Of a DNA stretch of 64,000 nucleotides, positions 21,078 through 30,306 are shown piece by piece. Origin of the DNA: Agrobacterium rubi TR3 = NBRC 13261. Its GTDB lineage: Bacteria; Pseudomonadota; Alphaproteobacteria; Rhizobiales; Rhizobiaceae. The stretch covers positions 248,001-312,000 of the forward strand of contig NZ_BBJU01000003.1 in assembly GCF_000739935.1 (NCBI RefSeq), in the 5' to 3' direction. The position numbers were made by a program, and so were the translations under genes. The notes below the pieces were generated by a model that was not told where the DNA came from, did no database searches, and saw only the letters and a program-made list of their open reading frames with translations. Each line of letters opens with the position of its first letter. The stretch's first letter is position 1.

Positions 21078-21213
21078 CGTTTCTGCGATATGGCAGTGGA
21101 AAGTGGACGGTATTATCGCTGGATCAGATGTTCGGTATTTTCTATTGGTCCGACGCGTGCGAATTGCTAAGGTCTCACCACATCAGATCCATCCAGAAAC
21201 CATCGGAAATTCA

Positions 21214-21756
21214 ATGACCGTTATTGCCTCGGAGCTTGCTGCTGCCATTCGTTCTATCGAGGACTATCCCAAGCCTGGGATCATCTTCCGTGACATCACG
21301 ACGCTTCTGGGCAATCCCCGCGCGTTTCGCCGCGCCGTTGACGAGTTGGTGCAGCCCTATGCGGGAACGAAAATCGACAAGATCGCGGGCATGGAAGCGC
21401 GTGGCTTTATTCTGGGTGGTGCTGTCGCGCATCAGCTTTCCGCCGGCTTCGTGCCGATCCGCAAAAAGGGCAAGCTGCCCCACACCACCGTGCGCGTGGC
21501 CTACAGCCTGGAATATGGCGTCGACGAGATGGAAATGCACGTGGATGCCGTGCAGCCGGGCGAAAAGGTCATTCTCGTTGACGATCTGATTGCGACTGGC
21601 GGAACTGCGGAAGGTGCCGTCAAGCTTCTGCGCCAGATGGGTGCCGAAATCGTGTCGGCCTGCTTCGTCATCGATCTGCCTGATCTGGGTGGTCGCAAGA
21701 AACTGGAAGCGCTGGGTGTGGAAGTGCGCACCCTGGTGGAGTTTTCAGGGCACTGA
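21214..21756 (+). CDS. apt: Adenine phosphoribosyltransferase
   Basis: 180 residues from the ATG at 21214 (GGAAA upstream); the frame extends to 21103 but that part is unlike the family. The type I PRTase PRPP-binding loop [14 protein letters not shown] is intact, and the N-terminal [15 protein letters not shown] is the apt signature. It converts adenine and PRPP to AMP in purine salvage. It lies after the petABC terminator, so it should have its own promoter. A hairpin overlaps its stop codon. Confidence 0.96.
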   Translation: MTVIASELAAAIRSIEDYPKPGIIFRDITTLLGNPRAFRRAVDELVQPYAGTKIDKIAGMEARGFILGGAVAHQLSAGFVPIRKKGKLPHTTVRVAYSLEYGVDEMEMHVDAVQPGEKVILVDDLIATGGTAEGAVKLLRQMGAEIVSACFVIDLPDLGGRKKLEALGVEVRTLVEFSGH

Positions 21757-21767
21757 GCCCTGCTTTT
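21746..21767 (+). terminator. Likely terminator overlapping the apt stop codon
   Basis: CAGGGC (21746-21751), loop ACTGA which contains the stop codon, GCCCTG (21757-21762), then CTTTT. Compact, with a short T run. Confidence 0.55.
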
Positions 21768-21842
21768 CAACGCACATAAAGACATCGAGCCCAGCCCGGT
21801 CTTCAGCCGTGCGCTCTTTTGTTTGCGACGATCGGAGAATCT

Positions 21843-22565
21843 ATGAAAAGTCTGAAACATTTGAAAACGTTGATCTTCCGATCGCTGTCTTATTACGTGT
21901 CTCGCCCGCAGCCATGGGCCGATCCGTCTTTGAAAGGCCGCAAGGTCGTCGTGGTCGGTTCGGCACCGAATTCATCCATGCCCCTCGGTTTTGATCGCTC
22001 TTACGTGACCATATCCATCAACGCCTCGCAGACTGTCGCGAAAAAATGGGGCGTAGAGAAGCCGGATATGACGTTGATGATGTTCAACCAGATCGAGGGC
22101 ACCAACACCAATGCGAAAGAGGTCCGCCGTGTGCTGAATGGCGAGAGAACCGGAACGCTTTACGTGTTGCTGTGGCAGCATAGCGTGAGGCGATTGAAAG
22201 CCGGGCTTGGCCGCTTCGACTACATGTATGATGATGTACGCGTCGCGGACCGCAATCGCCGGGTTGCGCTTGTCTACGCCATGACGGGCAAGATGAACTT
22301 TGAAATCGATCCCCAGACGAAATTTTCGAATGGTGTGATCGGCGTTATGCTGGCGCTTCAGAGCGGAGCGGAGGCCGTGGTCATTGCCGGAATCAATCCC
22401 ACCTCCACAGGTCACATTTATAATACCGAGAACCTGCGTAGAAACCACAGCGGTCCAGATCTGGATGCTTTGAAGGGCATGCAGAAAAAAGGTCTGCCGG
22501 TCTACACCGCTGATCCCGAAGTTGCCGAAGCGACCGGGCTTCCGATCTGGACTGGCGGTCGCTAA
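21843..22565 (+). CDS. Uncharacterised protein, possibly glycosyltransferase-like
   Basis: 240 residues from the ATG at 21843 with GGAGA just upstream. A basic N-terminal helix precedes a Rossmann-like strand VVVVGSAPNSS. Later come SINASQ, then FSNGVIGVMLALQSGAEAVVIAGI. That arrangement (nucleotide-binding strand, Asn-containing loop, then an SNG/STG helix) recalls sialyltransferase-like and MAF/DUF115-type proteins. This is resemblance by eye only. No signal peptide is obvious. It is convergent with the MaoC pair and follows apt. Confidence 0.6.
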   Translation: MKSLKHLKTLIFRSLSYYVSRPQPWADPSLKGRKVVVVGSAPNSSMPLGFDRSYVTISINASQTVAKKWGVEKPDMTLMMFNQIEGTNTNAKEVRRVLNGERTGTLYVLLWQHSVRRLKAGLGRFDYMYDDVRVADRNRRVALVYAMTGKMNFEIDPQTKFSNGVIGVMLALQSGAEAVVIAGINPTSTGHIYNTENLRRNHSGPDLDALKGMQKKGLPVYTADPEVAEATGLPIWTGGR

Positions 22566-22599
22566 ACGGCGTCCCGAACCGCAACGCAGCAACTCTGCG

Positions 22600-23067
22600 C
22601 TATTCGAATTCGAGGACGCTGCTCTCGAAGGTTACAACCGTTTCACCCTTTTGGTTGATGCCCTCATTGAGGGTCGTGTTCATGAAGGTGCCCGGACGCG
22701 ACGCGAGGGGGCGCGAGGCGATCATAGTGCTGAAATACGTCACATCGTCGCCCGCATAGACCGGACGATGCCATGTCATATTGCGGAAGCCGGGGGAGGG
22801 GCCGAGCTTTGGCGGCTGGATTCCGTCAGATATCAGGCGTCCGGCTTCCCGCTCCCAATAGGCAAGAAAGCACTTCATCCAGGATGCACTGGTCTGCCAG
22901 CCGGAGGCACAGAGCCCTTCGAAAACCGAGTTTCGAGCCGCTTCAGCATCGAGATGAAACGGCTGCGGATCAAATTTTTTCGCGTAACGAATGATGGATT
23001 CGGCGGAGAAATGGACCGTGCCAAGTTCGAGTTTGATGTCGCTGGGATAAAGATCGATGAACTTCAT
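22600..23067 (-). CDS. MaoC-like hot-dog fold dehydratase, second of an overlapping pair
   Basis: 155 residues from the ATG at 23067, which overlaps the stop of the paralogous gene by 4 bases; the longer frame upstream only reads through that gene. The MaoC motif is FDPQPFHLD near residue 28, with a GLCASGWQTSA helix after it and a RPVYAGD strand. Such proteins hydrate enoyl-CoA esters or related acyl-CoAs. The paralogue carries matching motifs (FDPQPMHLS, GLAASGWHT, RPVLAGD), so the two may form a heterodimeric (R)-specific hydratase. The substrate is unknown. Confidence 0.85.
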   Translation of the reverse strand: MKFIDLYPSDIKLELGTVHFSAESIIRYAKKFDPQPFHLDAEAARNSVFEGLCASGWQTSASWMKCFLAYWEREAGRLISDGIQPPKLGPSPGFRNMTWHRPVYAGDDVTYFSTMIASRPLASRPGTFMNTTLNEGINQKGETVVTFESSVLEFE

Positions 23068-23522
23068 GATACCGCACCGTTCATCGACGTTGCCAGCATG
23101 GCGTTCAGTTGCGCCACGCAGACCGTCTCGCCGTGCTGATTTTGCAGTTCGTGGCGCAGCTTGATGACACCCAGGCCGGGGCGCGATTTTGATACGCGTT
23201 GCTCGAGCACTGTCGATGTACCGCTCAGCGTATCGCCTGCAAGCACGGGCCTTTTCCACTCGACGTAATCGACACCCAGACCAGCCTGAGACGGAGAATG
23301 GCTGATATAGCTGTCTACGGTCATGCGCATCAGCATGCCGCATGTGTGCCAGCCGGAGGCTGCAAGGCCACCCAGAATACTCGCTTTGCCAGCGTCTTCG
23401 GACAGGTGCATGGGCTGCGGATCGAATTCGGATGCGAATTCGATGATTTCCTCCGCGGTCACTGTCTTGGGCCCAAGCGGAAAACGCCGTCCGACCGTAA
23501 AATCCTGAAAACTATATTGCAC
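23064..23522 (-). CDS. MaoC-like hot-dog fold dehydratase, first of an overlapping pair
   Basis: 152 residues. Motifs are FDPQPMHLS near residue 34, GLAASGWHT and KRPVLAGD, the standard MaoC order. It overlaps its paralogue by 4 bases, which suggests coupled, equal translation. It starts 106 bases left of the ychF terminator and is transcribed leftward, so its promoter should lie between 23522 and 23629. No acyl-CoA synthetase or dehydrogenase gene is close by to hint at the pathway. Confidence 0.85.
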   Translation of the reverse strand: MQYSFQDFTVGRRFPLGPKTVTAEEIIEFASEFDPQPMHLSEDAGKASILGGLAASGWHTCGMLMRMTVDSYISHSPSQAGLGVDYVEWKRPVLAGDTLSGTSTVLEQRVSKSRPGLGVIKLRHELQNQHGETVCVAQLNAMLATSMNGAVS

Positions 23523-23628
23523 CGGCGAACTCCTCCTTCGCTGACGTATGGACGAAGCGTATCGTAACCCTGCCGTTTACGTAAAGGTAAAATTATTGAT
23601 GGCGAGACGAATATACGCAATCTGAAAT

Positions 23629-23660
23629 GAACAGGCCCGCGACGCGGTGCGGGCCTGTTC
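23629..23660 (-). terminator. Strong hairpin downstream of ychF
   Basis: A perfect 12-bp stem GAACAGGCCCGC / GCGGGCCTGTTC with an 8-base loop. It lies just past the ychF stop in the direction of its transcription. The T run is weak, so it may work as an mRNA 3' end rather than a classical terminator. Confidence 0.65.
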
Positions 23661-23676
23661 TTAGAATGGTGTTGCG

Positions 23677-24780
23677 TCAGGTGTTGAAGCGGAAATGGAT
23701 GACGTCGCCGTCATGCACCACATATTCCTTGCCTTCGTCGCGACCTTTGCCCGCTTCCTTGGCGCCCACTTCACCCTTAAAGGCGACATAGTCGTCATAG
23801 GCGATGGTGAAGGCGCGGATGAAGCCGCGTTCGAAGTCGGTGTGGATGACGCCAGCAGCGCCGGGCGCCTTGGTACCGCGCACGATGGTCCAGGCGCGCG
23901 TTTCCTTCGGGCCGACGGTGAAATAGGTGATGAGGTCGAGCAACTGGTAACCCGCGCGGATGAGGCGGTCGAGACCGGCTTCTTCCAGACCAAGAGCGGA
24001 CAGGAACTCCTTGGATTCGTCCTCGGGCAGTTGCGCGACTTCCGATTCGATGGCAGCGGAAATGATTACGCATTCCGCGCCCTGCGCCTTTGCCATATCG
24101 GCAACTGCCTTGGTGTGCTCGTTACCATCTACGGCATCGGCTTCCGAAACGTTGCACACGTAAAGCACGGGGTGCGAGGTCAGAAGGTTGAGGCCCTTCA
24201 GCACGTCGATTTCGTCGTCGGCCAGTGTCTTCAACAGAAGGCGGGCGGGCTTGCCGTCGTTCAGAAGCTTGATCACCGCTTCCATGACGGGCAGTTGCGC
24301 CAGCGAATCCTTGTCCTTGGAGGACGCACGCTTGCGCGTCTGTTCGACGCGGCGCTCAAGGCTCTCGAGGTCGGCGAGCATCAATTCTGTTTCGATCGTA
24401 TCGGCATCGCCGACAGGGTTGATGCGACCTTCGACGTGGGTGATATCGTCGTCTTCGAAGCAGCGCAGGACGTGAACGACGGCATCCACTTCGCGAATGT
24501 TGGCGAGGAACTTGTTGCCCAGACCTTCACCCTTGGAGGCACCACGCACCAGACCGGCGATATCCACGAAGGAAATGCGGGTGGGGATGATTTCCTTGGA
24601 GCCGGCAATATCGGCCAGCACCTTCATGCGCGGGTCCGGCACCGCCACTTCGCCGGTGTTGGGCTCGATGGTGCAGAAGGGATAGTTTGCCGCCTGGGCC
24701 GCCGCCGTTTTCGTCAGCGCGTTGAAGAGTGTGGATTTGCCGACATTCGGCAGACCGACGATACCGCATTTAAAGCCCAT
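23677..24780 (-). CDS. ychF: Redox-regulated ATPase/GTPase YchF
   Basis: 367 residues from the ATG at 24780; the nine extra residues upstream are not in the family. G1 is [14 protein letters not shown] and the switch region [10 protein letters not shown] follows. G3 is [20 protein letters not shown]4 is the YchF variant (YVCNVSEAD), which prefers ATP. The C-terminal TGS domain is present ([22 protein letters not shown] in outline). It associates with ribosomes and is linked to stress responses. It precedes a strong hairpin and follows the exoD gene in the same direction, 117 bases away. Confidence 0.96.
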   Translation of the reverse strand: MGFKCGIVGLPNVGKSTLFNALTKTAAAQAANYPFCTIEPNTGEVAVPDPRMKVLADIAGSKEIIPTRISFVDIAGLVRGASKGEGLGNKFLANIREVDAVVHVLRCFEDDDITHVEGRINPVGDADTIETELMLADLESLERRVEQTRKRASSKDKDSLAQLPVMEAVIKLLNDGKPARLLLKTLADDEIDVLKGLNLLTSHPVLYVCNVSEADAVDGNEHTKAVADMAKAQGAECVIISAAIESEVAQLPEDESKEFLSALGLEEAGLDRLIRAGYQLLDLITYFTVGPKETRAWTIVRGTKAPGAAGVIHTDFERGFIRAFTIAYDDYVAFKGEVGAKEAGKGRDEGKEYVVHDGDVIHFRFNT

Positions 24781-24897
24781 GGCTTGAACCTGTCTCTGTT
24801 TTCTCAAGAATTCCGTTAGCCAGCCTTTTGCGGAATGGGCAGGGCAAGGTCAAGCCTTGATGCCGCAAACCTTCAGGATTCCCTGCAAAAGCAAGTT

Positions 24898-25512
24898 TTA
24901 GGCGGCTGGCTGCCCCACTCCCAACCAGCCCGAAATCAACGCCCAGCCGCCATAGATAATGGCGACGCTTGTCAACACGGACAGGATGGCAAGCAAGAGC
25001 CCGATCAGCACTGCCACATCGTCGCGCTGTGCCAGCCCAAGCGCGATGGCGAGGACCGCCAGCCCCGGCAGCATGTTGCCGAAGGGAATGGGCAGCGCTA
25101 TCAGCACCGCCATGAGGAAAATGACGAGGCCGATCGCAACGTGTCCCAAATATTTGGATAGCACATGGCCGCGCGGACGCAGCAGTGCTTCCAGCTTCGC
25201 CAGACGCGGTGCCGCCCTATCCGCCGTCATCTGAATGAGGGAGCGGGAGACCGAAAGGCGACCTAGAAAACCCGGGAGGACCAAGCGCCGCGATCCAAAA
25301 ATGATCTGAAGCGACAGGATGGCGAGCGCGGTGCCGAAGATCATCCCAGCCGGAATGCCGGGTGTGGGGATGATGGCGGGAATGGCAAAAACCAGAAGAA
25401 CGAAGGCAATCGCCTTATCGCCTAACTTATCCAGCAACCCTGCCAACGTCACGTTTTCCGGCAGTTCGTCCGGTAAACCTTTCAACAATGCCGCCATGGT
25501 CTGATGTGTCAT
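24898..25512 (-). CDS. exoD: ExoD family exopolysaccharide synthesis protein
   Basis: 204 residues with about five membrane segments. The ExoD features are the N-terminal LPDELPENVTLAGLLDKLGDKA region, the FAIPAIIPTPGIPAG loop, and the repeated ALPIPFGNMLPGLA loop. Both Pro-rich loops are typical of the family. ExoD is needed for normal exopolysaccharide and alkaline tolerance in Sinorhizobium meliloti, but its exact activity is unknown. No clear ribosome binding site precedes the ATG at 25512; a second in-frame ATG is 15 bases in. Rhizobia can carry more than one ExoD homologue. Confidence 0.85.
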   Translation of the reverse strand: MTHQTMAALLKGLPDELPENVTLAGLLDKLGDKAIAFVLLVFAIPAIIPTPGIPAGMIFGTALAILSLQIIFGSRRLVLPGFLGRLSVSRSLIQMTADRAAPRLAKLEALLRPRGHVLSKYLGHVAIGLVIFLMAVLIALPIPFGNMLPGLAVLAIALGLAQRDDVAVLIGLLLAILSVLTSVAIIYGGWALISGWLGVGQPAA

Positions 25513-25686
25513 AGCGAAGAAATGGTGACGAGAGCCAGGGTTTCAAGCAATCATGGTACTGTTTGTCGCGAAAGCCGCGGCACTGTTGTGTCTGGCGCTG
25601 CGGTGTTAGATACTGTGTTGCACAGGGGTTTGTATTGTCCTTCTGCAACCGGCATCCTCTTGAAGAAAACCGAGATAGGGTGCACG

Positions 25687-25737
25687 ATGACCTATGAGCG
25701 TTTTAATTTTCGATGTCATAAACGGGGCTCCCCATGA
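25687..25737 (+). CDS. Possible 16-codon leader frame overlapping the clpS start
   Basis: ATG at 25687 opens a short frame ending in TGA at 25735-25737, overlapping the clpS ATG (25734) in an ATGA arrangement. A weak GATAGGG site precedes it. It would couple translation to clpS, whose own ribosome binding site is poor. Support is positional only. Confidence 0.25.
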   Translation: MTYERFNFRCHKRGSP

Positions 25738-26045
25738 GTGACGACGCTGTCGATCTCAAGCCAAAACTGAAGACCACACCGAAGCTGGAGCGTCCCAAGC
25801 TCTACAAGGTCATTCTGCTCAACGACGACTATACGCCGCGTGAATTCGTGACCATCGTTTTGAAATCCGTGTTCCGGATGGGCGAGGAAACCGGCCGTCG
25901 GGTGATGCTGATTGCACACCAGATGGGGTCTGCCGTCGTGGTTGTCTGTACGCGCGATATTGCAGAGACCAAAGCCAAGGAGGCGATTGATCTTGCCAAG
26001 GAGGCGGGGTATCCGCTGATGTTTACGACGGAGCCGGAAGAGTGA
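25734..26045 (+). CDS. clpS: ATP-dependent Clp protease adaptor ClpS
   Basis: 103 residues. A flexible N-terminal extension is followed by the ClpS core: YKVILLNDDYTPREFV (the N-degron pocket residues NDD), then VMLIAHQMGSAVVV and the VCTRDIAETKA segment. It delivers N-degron substrates to ClpA. No clpA lies next to it; alphaproteobacteria such as Agrobacterium have two ClpS proteins, and the clpA-unlinked one is ClpS2. That assignment is inferred from context. It converges on pth across 16 bases. Confidence 0.95.
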   Translation: MSDDAVDLKPKLKTTPKLERPKLYKVILLNDDYTPREFVTIVLKSVFRMGEETGRRVMLIAHQMGSAVVVVCTRDIAETKAKEAIDLAKEAGYPLMFTTEPEE

Positions 26046-26061
26046 CGTTGCTTTCCTGCAT

Positions 26062-26778
26062 CTAATCCTTCTTGCCAAACATCCGCTTCAACATTTCAGC
26101 CATAGGCCCCGTTTCCGGCAGCTTCTTTGGCTGGGCGGAATTGCGGGCCTGATGGATGTGAGACTTGGCGGCGGGCTTTGCGGCAGCGGCTTCTTTCTTT
26201 TCTTCGCTCTTTACGCCGACAGCGAGCGCAAGTTTGTTCATCAGTTGCGAGTCCTCGCCTTTCACAAGCATCTCGGCATTGTCGGCGATGGCGTCGATCA
26301 GGGGCTCGAGCCACACCTTGTCGGATTTGGCGAAGTCACCCAGCACGTGGCCATTGACGCGCTCCTTGTCACCGGGATGGCCGATGCCCAGCCGCAGGCG
26401 GCGGTAGTCCTTGCCGCAATGGGCATCAATAGATTTGAGGCCATTGTGCCCGCCGTGACCACCGCCGACCTTGATACGGGCACGACCGGCGACAAGATCG
26501 AGCTCGTCGTGAATGGCGATGATGTCGGAGGTTTTCACCTTGTAGAAGCGCATGGCTTCGCCAACGGATTCACCCGACAGGTTCATGAATGTCAGCGGCT
26601 TCATCAACAGCACCTTTTCGCCGCCGATTTCGCCCTCGGAAATTTCCGCCTTGAACTTTTTCGACCATGGGGAGAATGAGGCCAGGCGTTGCAGCGCATC
26701 GACAGCCATGAAGCCGATATTGTGCCGGTTGCCTGAATATTGCGAGCCGGGATTGCCAAGGCCTACAATGATGATCAT
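26062..26778 (-). CDS. pth: Peptidyl-tRNA hydrolase
   Basis: 238 residues from the ATG at 26778 ([11 protein letters not shown], the family start); an upstream extension to 26844 is not family-like. The catalytic His is in [10 protein letters not shown], and [13 protein letters not shown] and [14 protein letters not shown] are in order. [13 protein letters not shown] is intact. About 50 extra residues at the C-terminus are Ala/Lys-rich and probably disordered. It releases peptides from tRNA. In many Rhizobiales it sits directly after rplY; here two genes separate them. Confidence 0.95.
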   Translation of the reverse strand: MIIIVGLGNPGSQYSGNRHNIGFMAVDALQRLASFSPWSKKFKAEISEGEIGGEKVLLMKPLTFMNLSGESVGEAMRFYKVKTSDIIAIHDELDLVAGRARIKVGGGHGGHNGLKSIDAHCGKDYRRLRLGIGHPGDKERVNGHVLGDFAKSDKVWLEPLIDAIADNAEMLVKGEDSQLMNKLALAVGVKSEEKKEAAAAKPAAKSHIHQARNSAQPKKLPETGPMAEMLKRMFGKKD

Positions 26779-26867
26779 GGAGGTGTCCGCTTGAGTTCGA
26801 TTTGACGTTTGCCCTTCACCACCGAAAAAAGCGGCGGGTGTCAACGTTTTTGTCTGAAACGATGGCT

Positions 26868-27584
26868 CTAGTTGCGGATGACGAGGCCATATCTCTCGTA
26901 AATCCGGCGCTGCGTGCCGTCAGCAATCAATGCGTCCAGCGCGCTCTGCATTTTGCGGATGAGGCCGTCCGGCACGGATTTGTTGCATGCCATGCCGAGC
27001 GACTGTTGGGCCAAAACGGCCACTTCGACCAGATCCTCTCCCGAGAGCTTGCTCAACGCGCTTTCAGACATTGGCATCATATCGATGCGGCCGCTCAACA
27101 ATCGCGTATGGGTCGTTTCGAAATCTGCGCTCAGATCGATGCGCGTGAAGTGCAGCGATCTTAAAAGCGTTTCCGTATAGTCGTCTCTCTGTGTGCCAAC
27201 CGAATAGCGTTTTGCATCCTCGATCGTTTTCACATCGAGATGCGCGTCTTTCCGGGCAACCAAAACATTTCTGTCCGTATGGATGGGCGATATCCATTTG
27301 AACCTGTTTTCGCGTTCAGGGGTGCGTGCGGCGGCCGCCACGCAATAGCTATGTGTCGTTTCCGCCAGCGCTATGGCGCGTGCCCAGGGAAGAATGGTTG
27401 CGTCGTAGCTTACGCCCGTGCGCTCGAAGATGATCTTCAACTGGTCCATATAGACGCCGGTCGGTCTGCCGTCGCTGCCACGAACATTGTAGGGTGGGTA
27501 TTCCTCGGTGGAGACATGAATTTGTGCTGCGTGCAAGGGCAGGGCTACCAAGACAGCCAGCAATAGTCCTGCCGTTCGCAACAC
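26868..27584 (-). CDS. Periplasmic substrate-binding protein, family 3 type
   Basis: 238 residues from a GTG at 27584 preceded by GGGAGGAG at 5 bases; the frame runs up to 27623 but that part overlaps the upstream gene's end. A signal peptide is clear ([18 protein letters not shown], cleaved before AQIHV). The mature part is an SBP_bac_3 domain with EYPPYN, a [10 protein letters not shown] helix, [11 protein letters not shown] and a later [10 protein letters not shown]. No permease or ATPase gene is near. It follows the GGDEF-EAL gene by 19 bases, so it may act as a sensor input rather than a transport component. Confidence 0.85.
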   Translation of the reverse strand: MLRTAGLLLAVLVALPLHAAQIHVSTEEYPPYNVRGSDGRPTGVYMDQLKIIFERTGVSYDATILPWARAIALAETTHSYCVAAAARTPERENRFKWISPIHTDRNVLVARKDAHLDVKTIEDAKRYSVGTQRDDYTETLLRSLHFTRIDLSADFETTHTRLLSGRIDMMPMSESALSKLSGEDLVEVAVLAQQSLGMACNKSVPDGLIRKMQSALDALIADGTQRRIYERYGLVIRN

Positions 27585-27603
27585 TGGTCTCCTCCCGAAC
27601 ACG

Positions 27604-29994
27604 CTACGTCCCCACCTTCGCATTCAGATTGTCATTGTGTTTCTCGTAAGCGGCAATGTAGACGCTGATGGCCTGTGGCCGTGCGAAGAGATAGCCCTGG
27701 CCGCAATCCACACCGATGTCTTTGAGCATGGCCTTTTGCTCATCGGTTTCGATACCCTCGGCGATCACCACGCAGTTCATTTTGTGAGAGATGGCGCTGA
27801 TGCCTTCGACAAGCATGCGGCTTCTCTGGCTGATGTCGTTGATGCTGTCGTCGATCGAGCGCGTGAAGGACTGGTCGATCTTGACGATATCCACCGGGAA
27901 GCGGCTGAGATAGCTGAGCGAGGAGTAACCGGTGCCGAAATCGTCCAGCGCGATGCGGCAACCCAGTTGGCGAATGGCATTAAGGACGGCGCGAATTTGC
28001 GGGTCGTCATGCATCAACACCGCCTCGGTGATCTCAACGACCATTCTGCTGGGCACGATCTTATGTCGGTACAGAAGGCCAGCAATACGCGTGGGCAGAC
28101 CTGGCTCGAACTGCATGGCGGAAAAATTCACCGCGACATAGGCGTCTTCCAGTCCCGGCAATTGCGACAGCTTGGCCAGATTTCTGATGGAATGTTCCAG
28201 AATGACGTTGCCGATGCGCCCGATTGTGCCGTTTTCTTCGGCCACGCTGATGATGGCGGCGGGCGACAAAAGTCCCTTGCGCGGATGATTGAGACGCATC
28301 AAGGCTTCGAAGCCGAGCGTCGCGCCGTTGGACAATTGCTGGATTGGCTGGAAATGCGCCTCCAGCCAGTTCTCTTCAAGCGCCTGCTCGATGTCCTGTT
28401 CGATCTCGGCGCGTTCACGGGCCTTGTTCATGATGGTAGCATCGAACATCTGCGCACCGTTCTTGCCCGCCCGTTTCTTGCTATACATAGCCATGTCGGA
28501 GTTCTGTAGAAGCTCCGACGCCGTCTTTGCATGGGTTGGGTAGAGAGCAAGGCCGATGCTGGCGCTGAGGCGCACATTATTGCCGTTCGCATCGAAGGGC
28601 GTGTCGAAAATCGCGCAGATTTCATCACAAATTTTCGTCGCCCGTGTCTCCGTCATCGGGCCGGTCAGAAGAATGGCAAACTCATCGCCGCCAAGACGAG
28701 ATGCGTTGTCGAGGGGCGTCAACAATGCCGTCAAGCGCTCGACGAATTCCCTGAGAACCGCGTCGCCGGCCGCGTGGCCAAGATTGTCGTTGATGATCTT
28801 GAAGCGATCAAGATCAATGAACAGGCAGGCGAGTTCCGTACCGTCTTCATCTGCTTCCAGTATCTTTGTGTCGAGAATGGCTTCGAAACCCTGGCGGTTG
28901 AACAGGCCGGTCAGGTGGTCGGAAATGGCTTGCATCCGGTTGCGCTGTTCGGAACGGCGCAGTTCCGTGACATCGGTCATGACGCTCAAACCCTCGGATC
29001 GATGGTGACCATCATCGAGGCGCAATGCCTTTTCTGCGATCAGCACGTCCATGAGGCGACCATCGCCGCACTGAAAGCGAACCGTGAACTCGGCGGTGCC
29101 CGCCATGCCGTCCGTGGTGGCGTTGTTGTGTTTGCGAAGAACGAAACGGGCGCGGTCTTCGGGAAGGATCAGGTCGGCGAAATCACGGCCTAAAACCTCT
29201 TCGCGCTTGTGTCCGGTGGCCTCGACCCAATAGTCGCTGACCGCTGCGATACGGTCTGCCGGATCGAGCGAAAACAGCATGGCCGGCGTGCGATTGTAAA
29301 TCTCGCTGGTGCGCCGGTGTGCATTTTTGATTTCCTGCTCTTCCCGCTCCAACTGGATTTGCATCTCGTTGAAGCTTTTCGCCAGTCGCCCCATCTCGTC
29401 GTTGGAGCGCCAGTCGACATGGTGCCGCGAGCCAAGCCTGCGTGTCGCCTCAATGGCGGCTGTCAGGCGCAGAAGCGGTTTCATCACCATCAGCCGGTTG
29501 CCGATGATGGCGGCTGCGAAGATGGCGAGAATCGCCAGAATGAAGATGGAGATGGCGGCGAGTTCGATATTGCTCAATGTCGTGAGAATGCCGACATTTT
29601 GAAAATAGACGGTGATGGTTCCCACTTTCGTGTCGCCATCCGTGTTCTTGTAGGTGATGTCGCGGGTGATGGATGACGTGTCGGTGGAGGTGTGGGAGCC
29701 CGCTGTCTGGGTGATGTCCAGTTGGCCGAAGGTGTCGCGGACTTTGACCATGTAGACGGCGGGGTCGGTCACCAATGTTCCGGTGATCTGGTTGATGCTT
29801 TCATCGTCCATATCCCACAGGGGGCGGCCGAGCGCTTGCGTGTTGGCAACGAGAAGGATTTCGAGGCGGTCTCTTTGATTGGCAACGGTTTCGTGTTGGG
29901 AAAGGACGAGCAGAATGGTAAAAAGCGGCACGACCAGCACGAAAAGTGCGCCGGAAACGATCGCGATGAAGCGACTTTCTACGGAATGGGTCAT
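27604..29994 (-). CDS. Membrane-bound GGDEF-EAL protein with PAS domain
   Basis: 796 residues. Order: membrane segment (about 10-32), periplasmic loop, second membrane segment (about 145-167), HAMP (168-220), PAS (about 230-355), GGDEF (about 370-525), EAL (about 540-790). The GGDEF site reads RLGGDEFAIL and is intact. In the EAL domain EALMR, VNFSAMQF, EITEAVL, ALDDFGTGYSSL, IVKIDQSF and IAEGIETDEQ are all present, so both activities look possible. It controls cyclic-di-GMP. A substrate-binding protein gene follows 19 bases later, a pairing seen in periplasmic-signal sensors. No ribosome binding site evidence was checked beyond the ATG. Confidence 0.93.
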   Translation of the reverse strand: MTHSVESRFIAIVSGALFVLVVPLFTILLVLSQHETVANQRDRLEILLVANTQALGRPLWDMDDESINQITGTLVTDPAVYMVKVRDTFGQLDITQTAGSHTSTDTSSITRDITYKNTDGDTKVGTITVYFQNVGILTTLSNIELAAISIFILAILAIFAAAIIGNRLMVMKPLLRLTAAIEATRRLGSRHHVDWRSNDEMGRLAKSFNEMQIQLEREEQEIKNAHRRTSEIYNRTPAMLFSLDPADRIAAVSDYWVEATGHKREEVLGRDFADLILPEDRARFVLRKHNNATTDGMAGTAEFTVRFQCGDGRLMDVLIAEKALRLDDGHHRSEGLSVMTDVTELRRSEQRNRMQAISDHLTGLFNRQGFEAILDTKILEADEDGTELACLFIDLDRFKIINDNLGHAAGDAVLREFVERLTALLTPLDNASRLGGDEFAILLTGPMTETRATKICDEICAIFDTPFDANGNNVRLSASIGLALYPTHAKTASELLQNSDMAMYSKKRAGKNGAQMFDATIMNKARERAEIEQDIEQALEENWLEAHFQPIQQLSNGATLGFEALMRLNHPRKGLLSPAAIISVAEENGTIGRIGNVILEHSIRNLAKLSQLPGLEDAYVAVNFSAMQFEPGLPTRIAGLLYRHKIVPSRMVVEITEAVLMHDDPQIRAVLNAIRQLGCRIALDDFGTGYSSLSYLSRFPVDIVKIDQSFTRSIDDSINDISQRSRMLVEGISAISHKMNCVVIAEGIETDEQKAMLKDIGVDCGQGYLFARPQAISVYIAAYEKHNDNLNAKVGT

Positions 29995-30237
29995 ATGCTG
30001 TGCTTCCGTCCTTTATCTTCAACCCTTGCCGCGCTGGCTTCCCAGCTCACGCGATAAAGCCCCGTCTTTAAAATACAATACGAGCGTCAGATTTTTAGTG
30101 AAGCCGACCAGTGCCTCTAACGTGCGAATATTGAAGTCCTAAACCTAAAGTTTTGACTTATCGTTGCCGGGAATGATTAATCGTTGCTAAAAAAGCAGTT
30201 ATATTTTTGACGTATTTCGGTGCGGCCAAAGCGCATG

Positions 30238-30270
30238 AAAAAAGCCCCGCATCTTGCGATGCGAGGCTTT
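30238..30270 (-). terminator. Rho-independent terminator of rplY
   Basis: On the minus strand AAAGCCTCGCATC pairs with GATGCGGGGCTTT across a four-base loop (one imperfect pair), and a T6 run follows. Confidence 0.85.
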
Positions 30271-30306
30271 GATAGAGAGCACTGAAAAAGCGCGGAAGGC
30301 CGATTA

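Noticed and set aside
23695-24819. 374-residue plus-strand frame opposite ychF
   Set aside because: ychF has all GTPase and TGS motifs; the opposite frame is low-complexity and His/Gly-rich.
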